A DNA stretch of 64,000 nt from Mannheimia pernigra (GTDB lineage: Bacteria; Pseudomonadota; Gammaproteobacteria; Enterobacterales; Pasteurellaceae). The position numbers and the translations under genes were made by a program. The notes beneath the pieces are model-generated. The model saw only the letters and a program-made list of their open reading frames with translations, did no database searches and was not told the origin of the DNA. Position 1 is the stretch's first letter. Each line of letters opens with the position of its first letter. The stretch spans positions 1,240,001-1,304,000 of the forward strand of contig NZ_CP055305.1 in the NCBI RefSeq assembly GCF_013377995.1, given 5' to 3'. Below, piece by piece: positions 39,434 through 49,600 of this stretch.

Positions 39434-39507
39434 GCGGTTCATTTTTATTATTTTTTTGCAATTATAGGCATTCCTAGCATTGCATACTATGAAGTTCATT
39501 AAGCCTA

Positions 39508-41343
39508 ATGTCCGAATTTAATGCCAAATCTTTTCTTGCCGATGTCCCTCATCAACCAGGTGTTTATCGTATGTATGATGGCACGGGAACCATTATCTAT
39601 GTGGGTAAAGCCAAAGATTTAAAAAAGCGTTTATCTAGCTATTTCCGTGCGAATTTACCCAATCGTAAAACCGAAGCATTAGTGTCTCATATTGCTCATA
39701 TTGAGACAACACTTACCCATTCTGAAACAGAAGCGTTGCTGCTAGAACACAACTATATTAAAGAAAATCAGCCCAAATATAATGTGCTTCTACGTGATGA
39801 CAAAGCCTATCCTTATATTTTGCTTACAAAGCACCCGCATCCTCGTGTCACCAGTTTTCGAGGCAGCAAAAAAATGAGCGGTGAATATTTTGGGCCCTAC
39901 CCAAATGCTACCGCAGTGCGAGAAACGCTCTATTTGTTACAAAAGATTTTTCCTGTGCGTCAATGTGAAGATAGTTACTACAAAAATCGTTCTCGCCCTT
40001 GCTTGCAATATCAAATTGGACGTTGCCTTGCTCCTTGTGTTGAGGGTTACTGTACGCAAGAGGAATACAATAACCAAGTCAAATTAGTTCGACTTTTTTT
40101 ACAAGGCAAAGATCATCAAGTGGTTGAGTATCTGATCGGGAAAATGGAAAGTGCGGCTGAAAATCTTGAGTTTGAGATGGCAGCACGTTATCGAGATCAG
40201 ATTCAACTTGTGCGTGAAGTAATGGAAAAACAGTCAATTACCACCGACCGTTGGGATGATTTGGATTTTATATCAATTGCTTATCAATATGGAATTGCTT
40301 GTGTGCATATTCTCTTTGTGCGGCAAGGCAAAGTGTTAGGCAATCGAAGCTATTTTCCCAAAGTGCCGAATCATACTGAACTTGCTGAGCTGAGCGATAC
40401 CTTTATTGGGCAGTTTTATTTGCAGATGAACCAACATCGTACCATTCCAAATCAGATTGTCATTGACCAAGCGGTAAGTGAAAAAATAGCACTGGAAGCG
40501 GTGCTTTCTCAGCAAGCAGGGCATAAAGTGACGATTTTAAATAAAGTGCGGGGAGAAAAAGGACGCTATCTTGCGTTAGCTCAAACTAATGCAATGGCAG
40601 CACTCAATGTTCAGTTAAAGCAAGAGGAGCGAATTCACACTCGCTATGAGGCGTTACAAGCGGTGCTAAATCTCGAAAAAATAACCAGAATGGAATGTTT
40701 TGATATTAGCCACACGATGGGTAATCAAACCGTGGCTGCTTGCGTGGTATTTGATGAAAATGGTATTTTGAAATCGGATTATCGCCGTTTTAACATTGAA
40801 GGTATTACACCTGGCGATGATTATGCTGCAATGGAGCAAGCACTATTGAAGCGTTACGATAGACCCCAGCCGCCTGAAAAAATCCCTGATATTATTTTTA
40901 TTGATGGTGGTAAAGGTCAGCTCAATCGGGCATTGGAGACTTTTGCTAACCTTAATGTGGAATGGGACAGATCAAAGCCTCTTTTGATTGGTGTAGCAAA
41001 AGGGGTAGAACGTAAAGCAGGGTTGGAAACCTTAATCATCAGTAAATGGGATAAAGAAATTAATTTGCCGCCTGACAGTCCAGCATTGCATTTAATTCAG
41101 CATATTCGAGATGAGGCTCACAATCACGCTATCAATGCCCATCGTAAAAAACGTCAAAAAGCCTTTACTGAGAGCGGTTTAGAAAGTATTGCAGGGGTAG
41201 GGGCTCAGCGTCGCCAAGCCTTATTGAAATATTTAGGCGGTATGCAAGGCGTAAAAAATGCTACTCTTGAAGAAATTCAAAGTGTGCCAGGCATTTCCAA
41301 AGCATTGGCAGACGTGATTTTTGATACTTTGAAAAATAGTTAG
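39508..41343 (+). CDS. uvrC: Excinuclease ABC subunit C
   Basis: 611 residues. The N-terminal GIY-YIG nuclease ([19 protein letters not shown]), the UvrB-interacting UVR motif near residue 205-235, the C-terminal RNase H-like nuclease ([11 protein letters not shown] and FIDGGKGQL) and a terminal helix-hairpin-helix pair are present. UvrC cuts both sides of bulky DNA lesions. An uptake-signal core follows the stop. The accessory island begins right after it. Confidence 0.97.
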   Translation: MSEFNAKSFLADVPHQPGVYRMYDGTGTIIYVGKAKDLKKRLSSYFRANLPNRKTEALVSHIAHIETTLTHSETEALLLEHNYIKENQPKYNVLLRDDKAYPYILLTKHPHPRVTSFRGSKKMSGEYFGPYPNATAVRETLYLLQKIFPVRQCEDSYYKNRSRPCLQYQIGRCLAPCVEGYCTQEEYNNQVKLVRLFLQGKDHQVVEYLIGKMESAAENLEFEMAARYRDQIQLVREVMEKQSITTDRWDDLDFISIAYQYGIACVHILFVRQGKVLGNRSYFPKVPNHTELAELSDTFIGQFYLQMNQHRTIPNQIVIDQAVSEKIALEAVLSQQAGHKVTILNKVRGEKGRYLALAQTNAMAALNVQLKQEERIHTRYEALQAVLNLEKITRMECFDISHTMGNQTVAACVVFDENGILKSDYRRFNIEGITPGDDYAAMEQALLKRYDRPQPPEKIPDIIFIDGGKGQLNRALETFANLNVEWDRSKPLLIGVAKGVERKAGLETLIISKWDKEINLPPDSPALHLIQHIRDEAHNHAINAHRKKRQKAFTESGLESIAGVGAQRRQALLKYLGGMQGVKNATLEEIQSVPGISKALADVIFDTLKNS

Positions 41344-41424
41344 GTAATAGACAAGCGGTTATTTTTTAGAAATTTTTCGTTATTACGTAGCAGTTGCACA
41401 AAGACCTAAATTTTATTTCACCAA

Positions 41425-41815
41425 ATGATAATAATGCTTATTGCCACCCTTATTCGTTGTAAAATGTGGGAGGGCAAAGAAGTAGATGTGTTTTTAACAC
41501 CAGAAGAATGGAGAAAGTTATCAGGTGTTAATGAGTCATTAAAAAATACCGAATGGATTCATTATCCAATTACTGAAGGAAAAGCAGAAAAGAACCTTTT
41601 TTATAAAAAATCAAGGGTGTACCAACGAGAAATGAATTTTAATGGCAATAGACATTTCCTAAATTCAGTAAATAGTAAATAGTAAATAGTAAATAGTAAA
41701 TAGTAAATAGTAAATAGTAAATAGTAAATATCCCTACTTGAATAAATATACATATATCAACACAACAAAGATGTTTGGTCATAATACATTTATTTTATAT
41801 GATAAAAAACTGTAA
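41425..41815 (+). pseudogene. Decayed first copy of a small membrane-anchored protein (unit A1)
   Basis: Residues MIIMLIATLIRCKMWEG and FLTPEEWRKLSGVNESLK match the intact second copy at 42475-43011, but the N-terminal 28 residues are missing. The frame stops at 41682 inside a 7-bp repeat. After the repeat, homology resumes (FGHNTFILYDKKL then a stop), so about 60 codons beyond the stop are lost from the product. No known family was recognised. It lies in front of a decayed lipase-like copy, as in the second unit. Confidence 0.75.
41667..41729 (+). repeat. Nine tandem copies of AGTAAAT
   Basis: A perfect run of nine 7-bp units. It replaces a short stretch that reads as AINNKYS in the intact copy. 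Every reading frame through the repeat hits TAA or TAG, so changing the copy number cannot restore the gene. Confidence 0.95.
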
Positions 41816-41957
41816 AAAATTATTGTGCAATATAATTACATTACAGATATCCTAAAAATCCTTTTTTCTCAGCTCGTATCCCCTGTAATGACAGTAGTAT
41901 TTCAGAGTCTGATGAATTACTAAAGACATATTTTCACTAAATTTCGGAGAAACATAA

Positions 41958-42381
41958 ATGTCTAATGATAATATGGCTTTATTGGCGGCCGCTTCATATG
42001 CTGATTTTAAAGATATCAAAAATCTTGATGCTCTTCAAAATGCATTAATATAAGAAATGTCTACAGCACAAGCTGAAAAATTTACTAATATTTATGACAT
42101 AATTGCTCATAAACTAAACACCTCTAATGGTTATTCAGGAACTATTGTTAAGAATAAAAAAACAAATGAGATGTTTGTGTTACATAGGGGAACAGAAATT
42201 AAAACAGGGGCTGATTGGCTAGAAGATGGTATTTTGGGTTACAACAGGATTACCCTATCGTCAATTAATGGATGCCAAAGCTTTTGTTGATGAGAATATT
42301 CGTAATGGAAATATTAAAGGAAATTTTATCAATGTAGGCTATAAAAAATATGAAGTAGATCACAAATTCAATATGTGGTGA
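41958..42381 (+). pseudogene. Decayed first copy of the truncated lipase-like protein (unit B1)
   Basis: Compared with the copy at 43043-43465, this one starts well (MSNDNMALLAAASYA, GGAGAAAC upstream) but has a stop TAA at 42051 and a frameshift near 42233. About 100 bp from 42138 to 42234 are identical to the second copy, showing recent duplication or gene conversion. The end DHKFNMW replaces DHRINI. Confidence 0.85.
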
Positions 42382-42474
42382 TGTATTAAACTTATTGGGT
42401 GTGCTATAAACGCCACCCATAATCATCCTATCCCCTATGTTTAGGATTTAGCATAAAAATGATAGCGAGATTTT

Positions 42475-43011
42475 ATGATGAGTAAGCTAAAGCAACACTT
42501 TTTAAAACACCGATTCTGTTATATCTCTCTAGGGTTATTCTTATTTTTGTTTCACCAGATGATAATAATGCTTATTGCTACCCCTATTCGTTGTAAAATG
42601 TGGGAGGGAAAAGAAATAGAGGTGTTTTTAACCCCTGAAGAGTGGAGAAAGCTATCTGGGGTTAATGAATCATTAAAAGAGACTGAATGGATACCTTATC
42701 CTATACTTGAAAGTAGATTTATTGACACCCCTTTTCTTGTGCAAAATAGAAATTCATATCAAACAAGAGTACACTTCTATGGAAAAGAACATAAACTTAG
42801 AGCTATAAATAATAAATACTCTAACATTAATATATATTCTTATATATATCCTAAAAATATTTTAGGTCACAATACATTTATACTTTATGATAATAATATA
42901 AAGAAAAAAATTGTTCAATATAACATGATTTTTGGGCATGGTAATAATATTTTTTTTCTGGTCAGTTTTATTGTAAGGAAGATGGTATTGCACAAGCTTA
43001 CAAATTATTAG
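42475..43011 (+). CDS. Membrane-anchored protein of unknown function (unit A2)
   Basis: 178 residues, not a family I recognise. A basic N-terminus (KLKQHFLKHR) precedes one hydrophobic segment (about residues 15-38), so most of the protein should face the periplasm. FLTPEEWRKLSGVNESL is shared with the decayed copy A1. The last 30 residues include a second hydrophobic stretch IFFLVSFIVRKMVLH. The low GC content and its place beside a toxin-like fragment suggest an immunity-type protein, but this is only inference. Confidence 0.6.
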   Translation: MMSKLKQHFLKHRFCYISLGLFLFLFHQMIIMLIATPIRCKMWEGKEIEVFLTPEEWRKLSGVNESLKETEWIPYPILESRFIDTPFLVQNRNSYQTRVHFYGKEHKLRAINNKYSNINIYSYIYPKNILGHNTFILYDNNIKKKIVQYNMIFGHGNNIFFLVSFIVRKMVLHKLTNY

Positions 43012-43042
43012 AAAACTTTTTACTTTAAGCTTAGGAGGTAAT

Positions 43043-43465
43043 ATGTCTAATGATAATTTAGCTTTATTGGCGGCTGTTTCATATGCAAAATTAGAAAATA
43101 TAACTAATGCTAATTCTATTCAAGACGCATTAATTATAGCAGAAATACCGGAATCACAAACTCAAGAATTTACTAATACCTATGAACTAATAGCTCACAA
43201 GCCAAACACTTCTAATGGTTATTCTGGAACTATTGTTAAGAATAAAAAAACAAATGAGATGTTTGTGTTACATAGGGGAACAGAAATTAAAACAGGGGCT
43301 GATTGGCTAGAAGATGGTATTTTGGTAACAACAGGATTACCTTACCGTCAATTAATGGATGCCAAAGCTTTTGTTGATGAGAATATTCGTAATGGAAATA
43401 TTAAAGGAAATTTTATCAATGTAGGCTATAAAAAATATGAAGTAGATCACAGAATCAATATTTAG
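43043..43465 (+). CDS. Truncated lipase (class 3)-like N-terminal fragment (unit B2)
   Basis: 140 residues with an excellent TTAGGAGGTAAT ribosome binding site. VLHRGTEIKTGADWLEDGIL and YRQLMDAKAFVDENI resemble the N-terminal half of class 3 lipases or related alpha/beta hydrolases, up to the strand before the nucleophile elbow. The expected GHSLGG-type motif is absent: the protein ends NVGYKKYEVDHRINI. It is therefore probably inactive as a hydrolase. Copy B1 ends at the same place, so the truncation preceded the duplication. Confidence 0.6.
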   Translation: MSNDNLALLAAVSYAKLENITNANSIQDALIIAEIPESQTQEFTNTYELIAHKPNTSNGYSGTIVKNKKTNEMFVLHRGTEIKTGADWLEDGILVTTGLPYRQLMDAKAFVDENIRNGNIKGNFINVGYKKYEVDHRINI

Positions 43466-43518
43466 TTATTTTTTATTCACATTTCTTTGCTAGGATTTGT
43501 TCTATGAGGAATTAACTT

Positions 43519-43950
43519 GGTGACTAACCTAGATAACTAGATTAAAGCTCCTTTAACCAATCTGTTTTAAAATGGAAATTTGATTTTGTTAGTTACTGTG
43601 ATTAAAACGCCATTCGCACTTCCTCAAATACAGCTCAAAATGAGCTTTAGAGGTGTCGTTAAACCTGCGTAAATGGAGTTTGGCTTAGTTCTAAAAATTC
43701 TCAATTTTATTGATGTGATTATGATTTTCTGCAAAGTATATGCTGTAATTGATGCGAAAATAGTGAAATTCACTCACATTTAGTATGTCTAGTATGTCGT
43801 AACGTAACTTGTGTAGAAATCTGTATAGACAATGCTGTTGGGCTTCACTTGTTTGCGAATTATCTGCGGCATCCGCTGCTATTACCCCTGCGACGAAGAG
43901 CTCGAAAAGTTTGTGCTATTTTAGGAGACTTTTATCATGGCGTTATCTTA
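43519..43950 (-). mobile_element. Decayed IS1595-family (IS1016-like) element
   Basis: Read on the minus strand, pieces match the intact transposase at 51830-52471: KLFELFVAGV near 43900, IVYTDFYTSY near 43820, YFRINYSIYFAENHNHIN near 43740, and KCEWRFNHS near 43605. There are internal stops and an internal deletion. GGTGACTAACCTAGATAAC at 43519-43537 is a diverged terminal repeat of the same kind. The rest of the 43466-44120 gap shows no gene. Confidence 0.82.
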
Positions 43951-44120
43951 AACTAAATAAGAAATTTAGTCATTATTTATGAGTAACCTCTTAACCAATT
44001 TTTGTAAAATTAATTTTTCGTACAATAGTTAATATCTAGCGTGGTATAAATATAAGCTGTTAACTAGAATTTGAAGTGGAAATCAGGATAAGTGTATAAA
44101 GAAGTTTTAGATAATAAATT

Positions 44121-44783
44121 ATGAAGAGTTTTGAACATAAAGAATACCTCTATCTGTTATTGTGTTTTATATTAATTATTAGTAATTGCTATTCATATGA
44201 TAAGGTGGAGTGTTTTAACCGTAATGAAGTAGATGTGAATCACTCTATAAATAGTTTTTTTGAGAAAATGAAAGAGGATAGAGAGAAAAGAAAAAATAAA
44301 TATGAAAGTTGCAGGTATGATCAAGAGTGTGAAATATGGGTTTCTCCTAAAATAGATATTTATAAATTAGAGTATAAGTTGCATGATTATATATATAATT
44401 ATAGCGATAATATACTAATTGAAGATGACTCAGGTAATCTAATAAAAGTAATGAAGCTAGATCTTAGTGACTTTTTTAGAGATTTGAATGCCAAAGTTGT
44501 GGAGGGAGTTGAAGTGGGAAGTCTTATTGATCATTCAGTTATAAATCATAGGGGAACTCACTTAGAGCTTTACAATCTGGATAGTTTTTTGATTAAGAAG
44601 GATGTGTTGTTGGTAAATGTAAAATCCTTAACAAACATAATTCAAGGGTATCATTATCGCTTGGATATTGATTTGCTTAAAGTGCCATCATACGATGGAC
44701 TTTCCGAAAAAAGATATTATCCTTTAAATCAATGTGGTGAAGTTATTAACTTTAATGAGTATGAGATTTCTACTAATAATTAG
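44121..44783 (+). CDS. Secreted protein of unknown function preceding the RTX gene
   Basis: 220 residues. A hydrophobic N-terminal segment (LYLLLCFILIISNCYS) is a signal peptide, possibly of the lipoprotein type with Cys24. The mature part is highly charged and has four more cysteines (VECFN, ESCRYDQEC and NQCGE), which could form disulfides. I do not recognise a family. It is followed after 8 bp by the RTX protease gene, so the two form an operon. A role as chaperone or inhibitor of the protease is a guess based on position only. Confidence 0.7.
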   Translation: MKSFEHKEYLYLLLCFILIISNCYSYDKVECFNRNEVDVNHSINSFFEKMKEDREKRKNKYESCRYDQECEIWVSPKIDIYKLEYKLHDYIYNYSDNILIEDDSGNLIKVMKLDLSDFFRDLNAKVVEGVEVGSLIDHSVINHRGTHLELYNLDSFLIKKDVLLVNVKSLTNIIQGYHYRLDIDLLKVPSYDGLSEKRYYPLNQCGEVINFNEYEISTNN

Positions 44784-44791
44784 GATTGAAT

Positions 44792-46603
44792 ATGACTATA
44801 ATTAAGATGAATCAAGAATATGATAAAATAGTACTTGATGCACAGGATAAAAAATTAGCAGAAGTTATGTTTTTAATGAGCGATATCATGAAAAATGGAC
44901 ATGGTAGGCTTGTATCAGCGGCTAGCTTTGGTGTTATTGATAAGTTTATGTCTGGCATAAAGGATAATGGAGATAAGATTGATTTTTCTAAATATACCTT
45001 AGGAAAATCTGGAAATATTGAGTTAACTCATAATGATATAGTTGAGCTTATTTATACTGTAGCTTCTAATAAAGAAGATGCCAGGCTGGGAATTAGATCA
45101 TTTTTGAACTACAATATAAATACTAATTCCGCAGATTATGCAAAAAGAAGTTTGGTTTTTGGTTCATTTGAAGCGCTATTGGATACAAAAAACATCCGTT
45201 ATGTTATTGACTCAAAAGGAAATCCAGTAGGGGTTAAAAATTATAGCGTAAGTATAAAGGATGATAATTATGATTATAATAGCACCAATGTCAATAAGTA
45301 CCTTAATCTGGCTTTAAAAAACTTATTAAGTTATGGAAATGATCATATAGTAAAATTAAAGTTTATTGAGGATAGAAAAGAGAATGAATTGTTCAAAGAT
45401 ATATCAATAAGTGAGTATGGTTCTATTTTACAAAAATATAAGAGGGAAACTGTTTTCTCAAAAGAATGGAATACTGGTGCATTGGCTGTCAGAGGGAATG
45501 AACTTCTTATGCATCAATACGTCATGCCGTTATCTCAACAAGCGTTTCTTTATAGTGTTAGTGCTAACATCCTAGCTCTAGAAAGGCTCAATAATTTTTT
45601 AAGAAATAGCGAGAAAGGATTACAGAACTATTCAAGTCAGTATTGGCCTAATTATGGTTTGGCACAGAAAAATAAATTTGATATTACTACAAATAGAAGC
45701 ACTCCATTAATTAACAATCCGGAATTTTTTGATGCAACTAAACATAAACAAATTGGCGTAAATAAAGAAACTTTGAATGCCTTGATCGATCCCAAGTCTA
45801 TCAGTATGTCAAATATGTTAACCGATAACTTTCGTTGGGCTAATTATAATTTATCAAAAGACGCTATTAATATTCCGAAGTACCAACCGAAATTTTGGTC
45901 TAACCAATATGAAACCATTATGCTTAATCGTTCTTTGGGAAACCGACCAAATATACCTGTAGATCCTTTAATCCTTGATTTAAATGACGATGGCGCTAAA
46001 GCTGTAAGTTATAATGATAAGCCTGTACTATTTGATATTGATAACGATGGTGGTTCCTTGGAGGAAACAGGCTGGCTCAGCCATCAAGATGGATTATTAG
46101 TTAGAGACCTAAATAATAATAGCAAAATTGATAATATGTCAGAAGTGTTCTCTGAATATTATGCAGGAAAGGCTGGCCGTAACGGTGAAAGTGGTGAAAA
46201 ACGGTTTAAGAATGGATTTGAAGCATTAAGAACATTAGACTCGAATAAGGATAATATTTTTGATAGCAAAGATACTGATTTTAATAAAGTTAGAATTTGG
46301 CAAGATAAAAACCATAATGGTCTTACCGATTCGGGTGAGTTGCAAACACTTTCTAGTCTTGGAATTACTGCAATTGATTTGACATATCAAGAAATGGGAG
46401 GACAACTCTTCAGCGGCAATGAGCTGTTAGCGAAGGGAAACTTTATTCGCAATGGTAAAAAACAAGAAGCAGTTGCTGTAAATTTTCTTGCGAATCCACG
46501 TGGCCATACAATTACTAATGTCGCAGGAGGGAAGAAAACGGTTACAGAAGGTTCTGGACTAATTGCTGGAACAAGTAGTTTTACTGCAACTGACTGCAAC
46601 TGA
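44792..46603 (+). pseudogene. RTX protein, 5' part: Frp-like N-terminal region (frame ends at a 10-bp duplication)
   Basis: 603 residues. The ATG at 44792 has AGGATTGAAT upstream. No signal peptide is seen, as expected for a type I secretion substrate. From residue 391 the sequence VDPLILDLNDDG, then VLFDIDNDGG, DGLLVRDLNNNSKIDN and VRIWQDKNHNGLTDSGEL match the calcium-binding Asp-Pro self-processing module of FrpC and ApxIVA, with the likely cleavage bond Asp391-Pro392. The frame ends at TGA 46601-46603 within a tandem 10-bp duplication; removing one copy joins it to the 3' part in one 2215-codon gene. Confidence 0.82.
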
Positions 46604-49600
46604 TAATCAAAATCGAGATTTAAATGCACGGCAGCTTGGCGTCACAAATATCCAAGCAGGCAACGGTAATGATATTTTACGTGGTGATGCTCAAAATAAC
46701 TGGCTAGCTGGTGGAGGTGGTTCAGATACCTTCCATGGCGGAGATGGCGATGATGTATTACTGATTGATGGAGATGATTTACCTGAAAATATACACGGTG
46801 GCAAAGGAGATGATATTGTTCAGGTTGTTGGTGATAAGCCAGTCTCTCTCGACTTAGGCAAAGCTGAAATTGAAATTGCCCACGGTGGAAGGGGGAATGA
46901 TACATTTGTATCTTCAGGCAATAGCTCTGTGTTTGTGCGTGGTGGTGATGGTAATGATGTGATTGTGGGTAGTATTGCCAATGATGCGTTATCAGGCGAA
47001 AACGGCGATGATTTTATTTCGGGTAATGCAGGAAAAGATTTAATACGAGGGCATCGTGGTAATGACCGTTTGTTTGGTGATGATGGTGACGATGTCATAT
47101 TTGGTGGTTCTGATGATGACTTATTATATGGTGGGCAAGGAAATGATACTTTGCTTGGAGAGGGAGGAGATGATTATTTAGACGGTGGTGAAGGTCTTGA
47201 TATTGCCGAATTTTCTGGCAATTTTGCAGATTATAAAATTACCAAAATGGGAGATGGTATCCTTGTGAGTGATAAAACACAGGGGCGTGATGGCACAGAC
47301 TTTTTGCGTAATATTGAAATGATGAATTTTAAAGATATTACGGGTTATGCTGTTCCTACCGTAAATTTAGAATGGGAAAATCCAACGCCTGTAGAGGATA
47401 TTCTTTACCAAGATAGTAAAGGTCAGGCTTTTGATGGTTCACGTCCCTATATCATTAAGCCAGCTCAATTGCTGAAAAATGATATTGATCTACAGGGTGA
47501 TAAAATCATCATTTATCAAGCGTCCAATATTCGAGGCGGTACTATTAAAGAACTACCCAATGGAGACATTGAGTTTACACCAGCAAAAGGATTTAAAGGC
47601 ATTGCGAGTTTTGAATATTCTATTAAAGACTCAAAAGGGACTAAAGCAATTCAAACTGTTGGTAGCGGTGAGTTAACAGGTAAAGTTTATCTTGTTCCGC
47701 CTTCACTACCTTCTGATCCTGATATCATTCGCCAGTATTATTTGGAAGCGAATAATATTGCACCTGTATGGAATCATTATACAGGTAAAAAAATTCGTAT
47801 AGGACAGTTTGAGCCAAGTGGTCCATTCTCTGTAGCAGAAGAAGTTGCGGACTACCGACATCCTGAATTACGTAATAAGATTGATAAAAAATGGTTACAT
47901 GACTACGAATATAAACGCCAAGAAGAAGATAAGGTCTTTAGTAAACATGCTACAGAAGTTGCGGGTATTATGGTTGCCGAACGTAATGGGGAAGGTGGGG
48001 TTGGTGTTGCTTATGATGCCACAGTAGCAAGCTATTGGGTTGGAGCAAATGTTTCTAGTTTGGATCAGATGAAAAACTATGATATTGCGAACCATAGTTG
48101 GGGGCATAATCAAAACTTTAAGCAACAAATTAAGTTTTCCGATAAAAGCAAAACAATTTTTGATATTTATAAACCAGCTTTGATAGAGGGGCGTAATGGT
48201 TTAGGGACAGTTATAGTCAATTCTGCAGGTAACGATAGACAAAAAGGCGGAAATACTAATTATTCTGAATTGACTAATGTCAGATATGGAATTGCAGTGG
48301 CATCTGCTGAGCAGAATAGACAATTTGAGACTAAAATTGCCTTCTATTCAAATCAAGGTGCAAGTGTTTTAGTCACAGCCCATGGTTCTGATGCCTATTC
48401 AAGTTCTCGTGAGATTGTGAACGAAAATGGTTCAACATTGGGGCAAGAGTATGCCCGTAATAATGGAACAAGTTTCTCTGCACCTATTGTTTCAGGTGTA
48501 ATTGCACTAATGCTTGAGGCAAATCCTTACCTTGGATATCGTGATATTCAAGAAATTCTTGCCCTTACGGCGACAACAAAAGGAGTAACGGATAGCAAGT
48601 GGCAACGTAATGGTGCTAAGAACTGGAATGGTACAGGCATGCATGTAAGTCACGATTATGGTTATGGAGTAATAGATGCTCAAGCAGCGGTAAGATTAGC
48701 TCAAGATTGGAATACTCAACATACTTATGAAAATGAAGTTAAACTAGAGGATATCTACAAATCAGGAAAAGTTAATCAGGCTATAACAGATAATAACGGC
48801 AGACAATTTTCGGTAGACGTTTCGAATTTTTCCATGTTACTCGAAAATGTAGCAGTTAAAGTCAATCTGACACATACCAGAGCCAGTGATTTAATTATTA
48901 AATTAATTTCTCCGTCAGGCACAGAATCTATCTTAATGAATAGACCTGGAAAAGATCCTAAAGATGACAATCCGATGGGAGATATTAAATTTGGGGAGTC
49001 ATCCACATTAAATTACACATTCAATACCACCTTATTAAAAGGAGAGAATCCTAATGGGCAATGGAAATTACAAGTTTTTGATGTTGCTACAGGAAGCACG
49101 GGAACGTTACATGATTGGTCATTGAGTTTCTATGGACGGGCTTATGGATCTGGTGATACTTATGTATATACGGATGAGTTCCATAACAACCAAGCGGCCG
49201 ATACATTGAATGATACGAATGGTGGAATAGACACTATTAATGCGGCTGCTATGGATGGTGTTATTGAAGTAAATCTCTCAACAGGCAAAGCTGATTTAGC
49301 AGGAAAAGCGTTGACAATTACAAATCCTCAACAGATAGAAAATGTGACAGGAGGAGATTACAACGATAAACTCACTGGAAATAATGCTGCTAATATACTT
49401 ATTGGTGGGCGAGGCCATGATACCCTAGTTGGTTTACAGGGTAATGATGTTCTAGTGGGAGGTCTAGGCAATAATACATTGACAGGAGATCAGGGAAATG
49501 ACACTTTCATTATTGAGAAGAAATTAAATAGTCAGGATGTGATTACTGATTTTAGCGTGGGTACTGATCGTTTAGTCTTTACTGGATTTGAATCCTTTAA

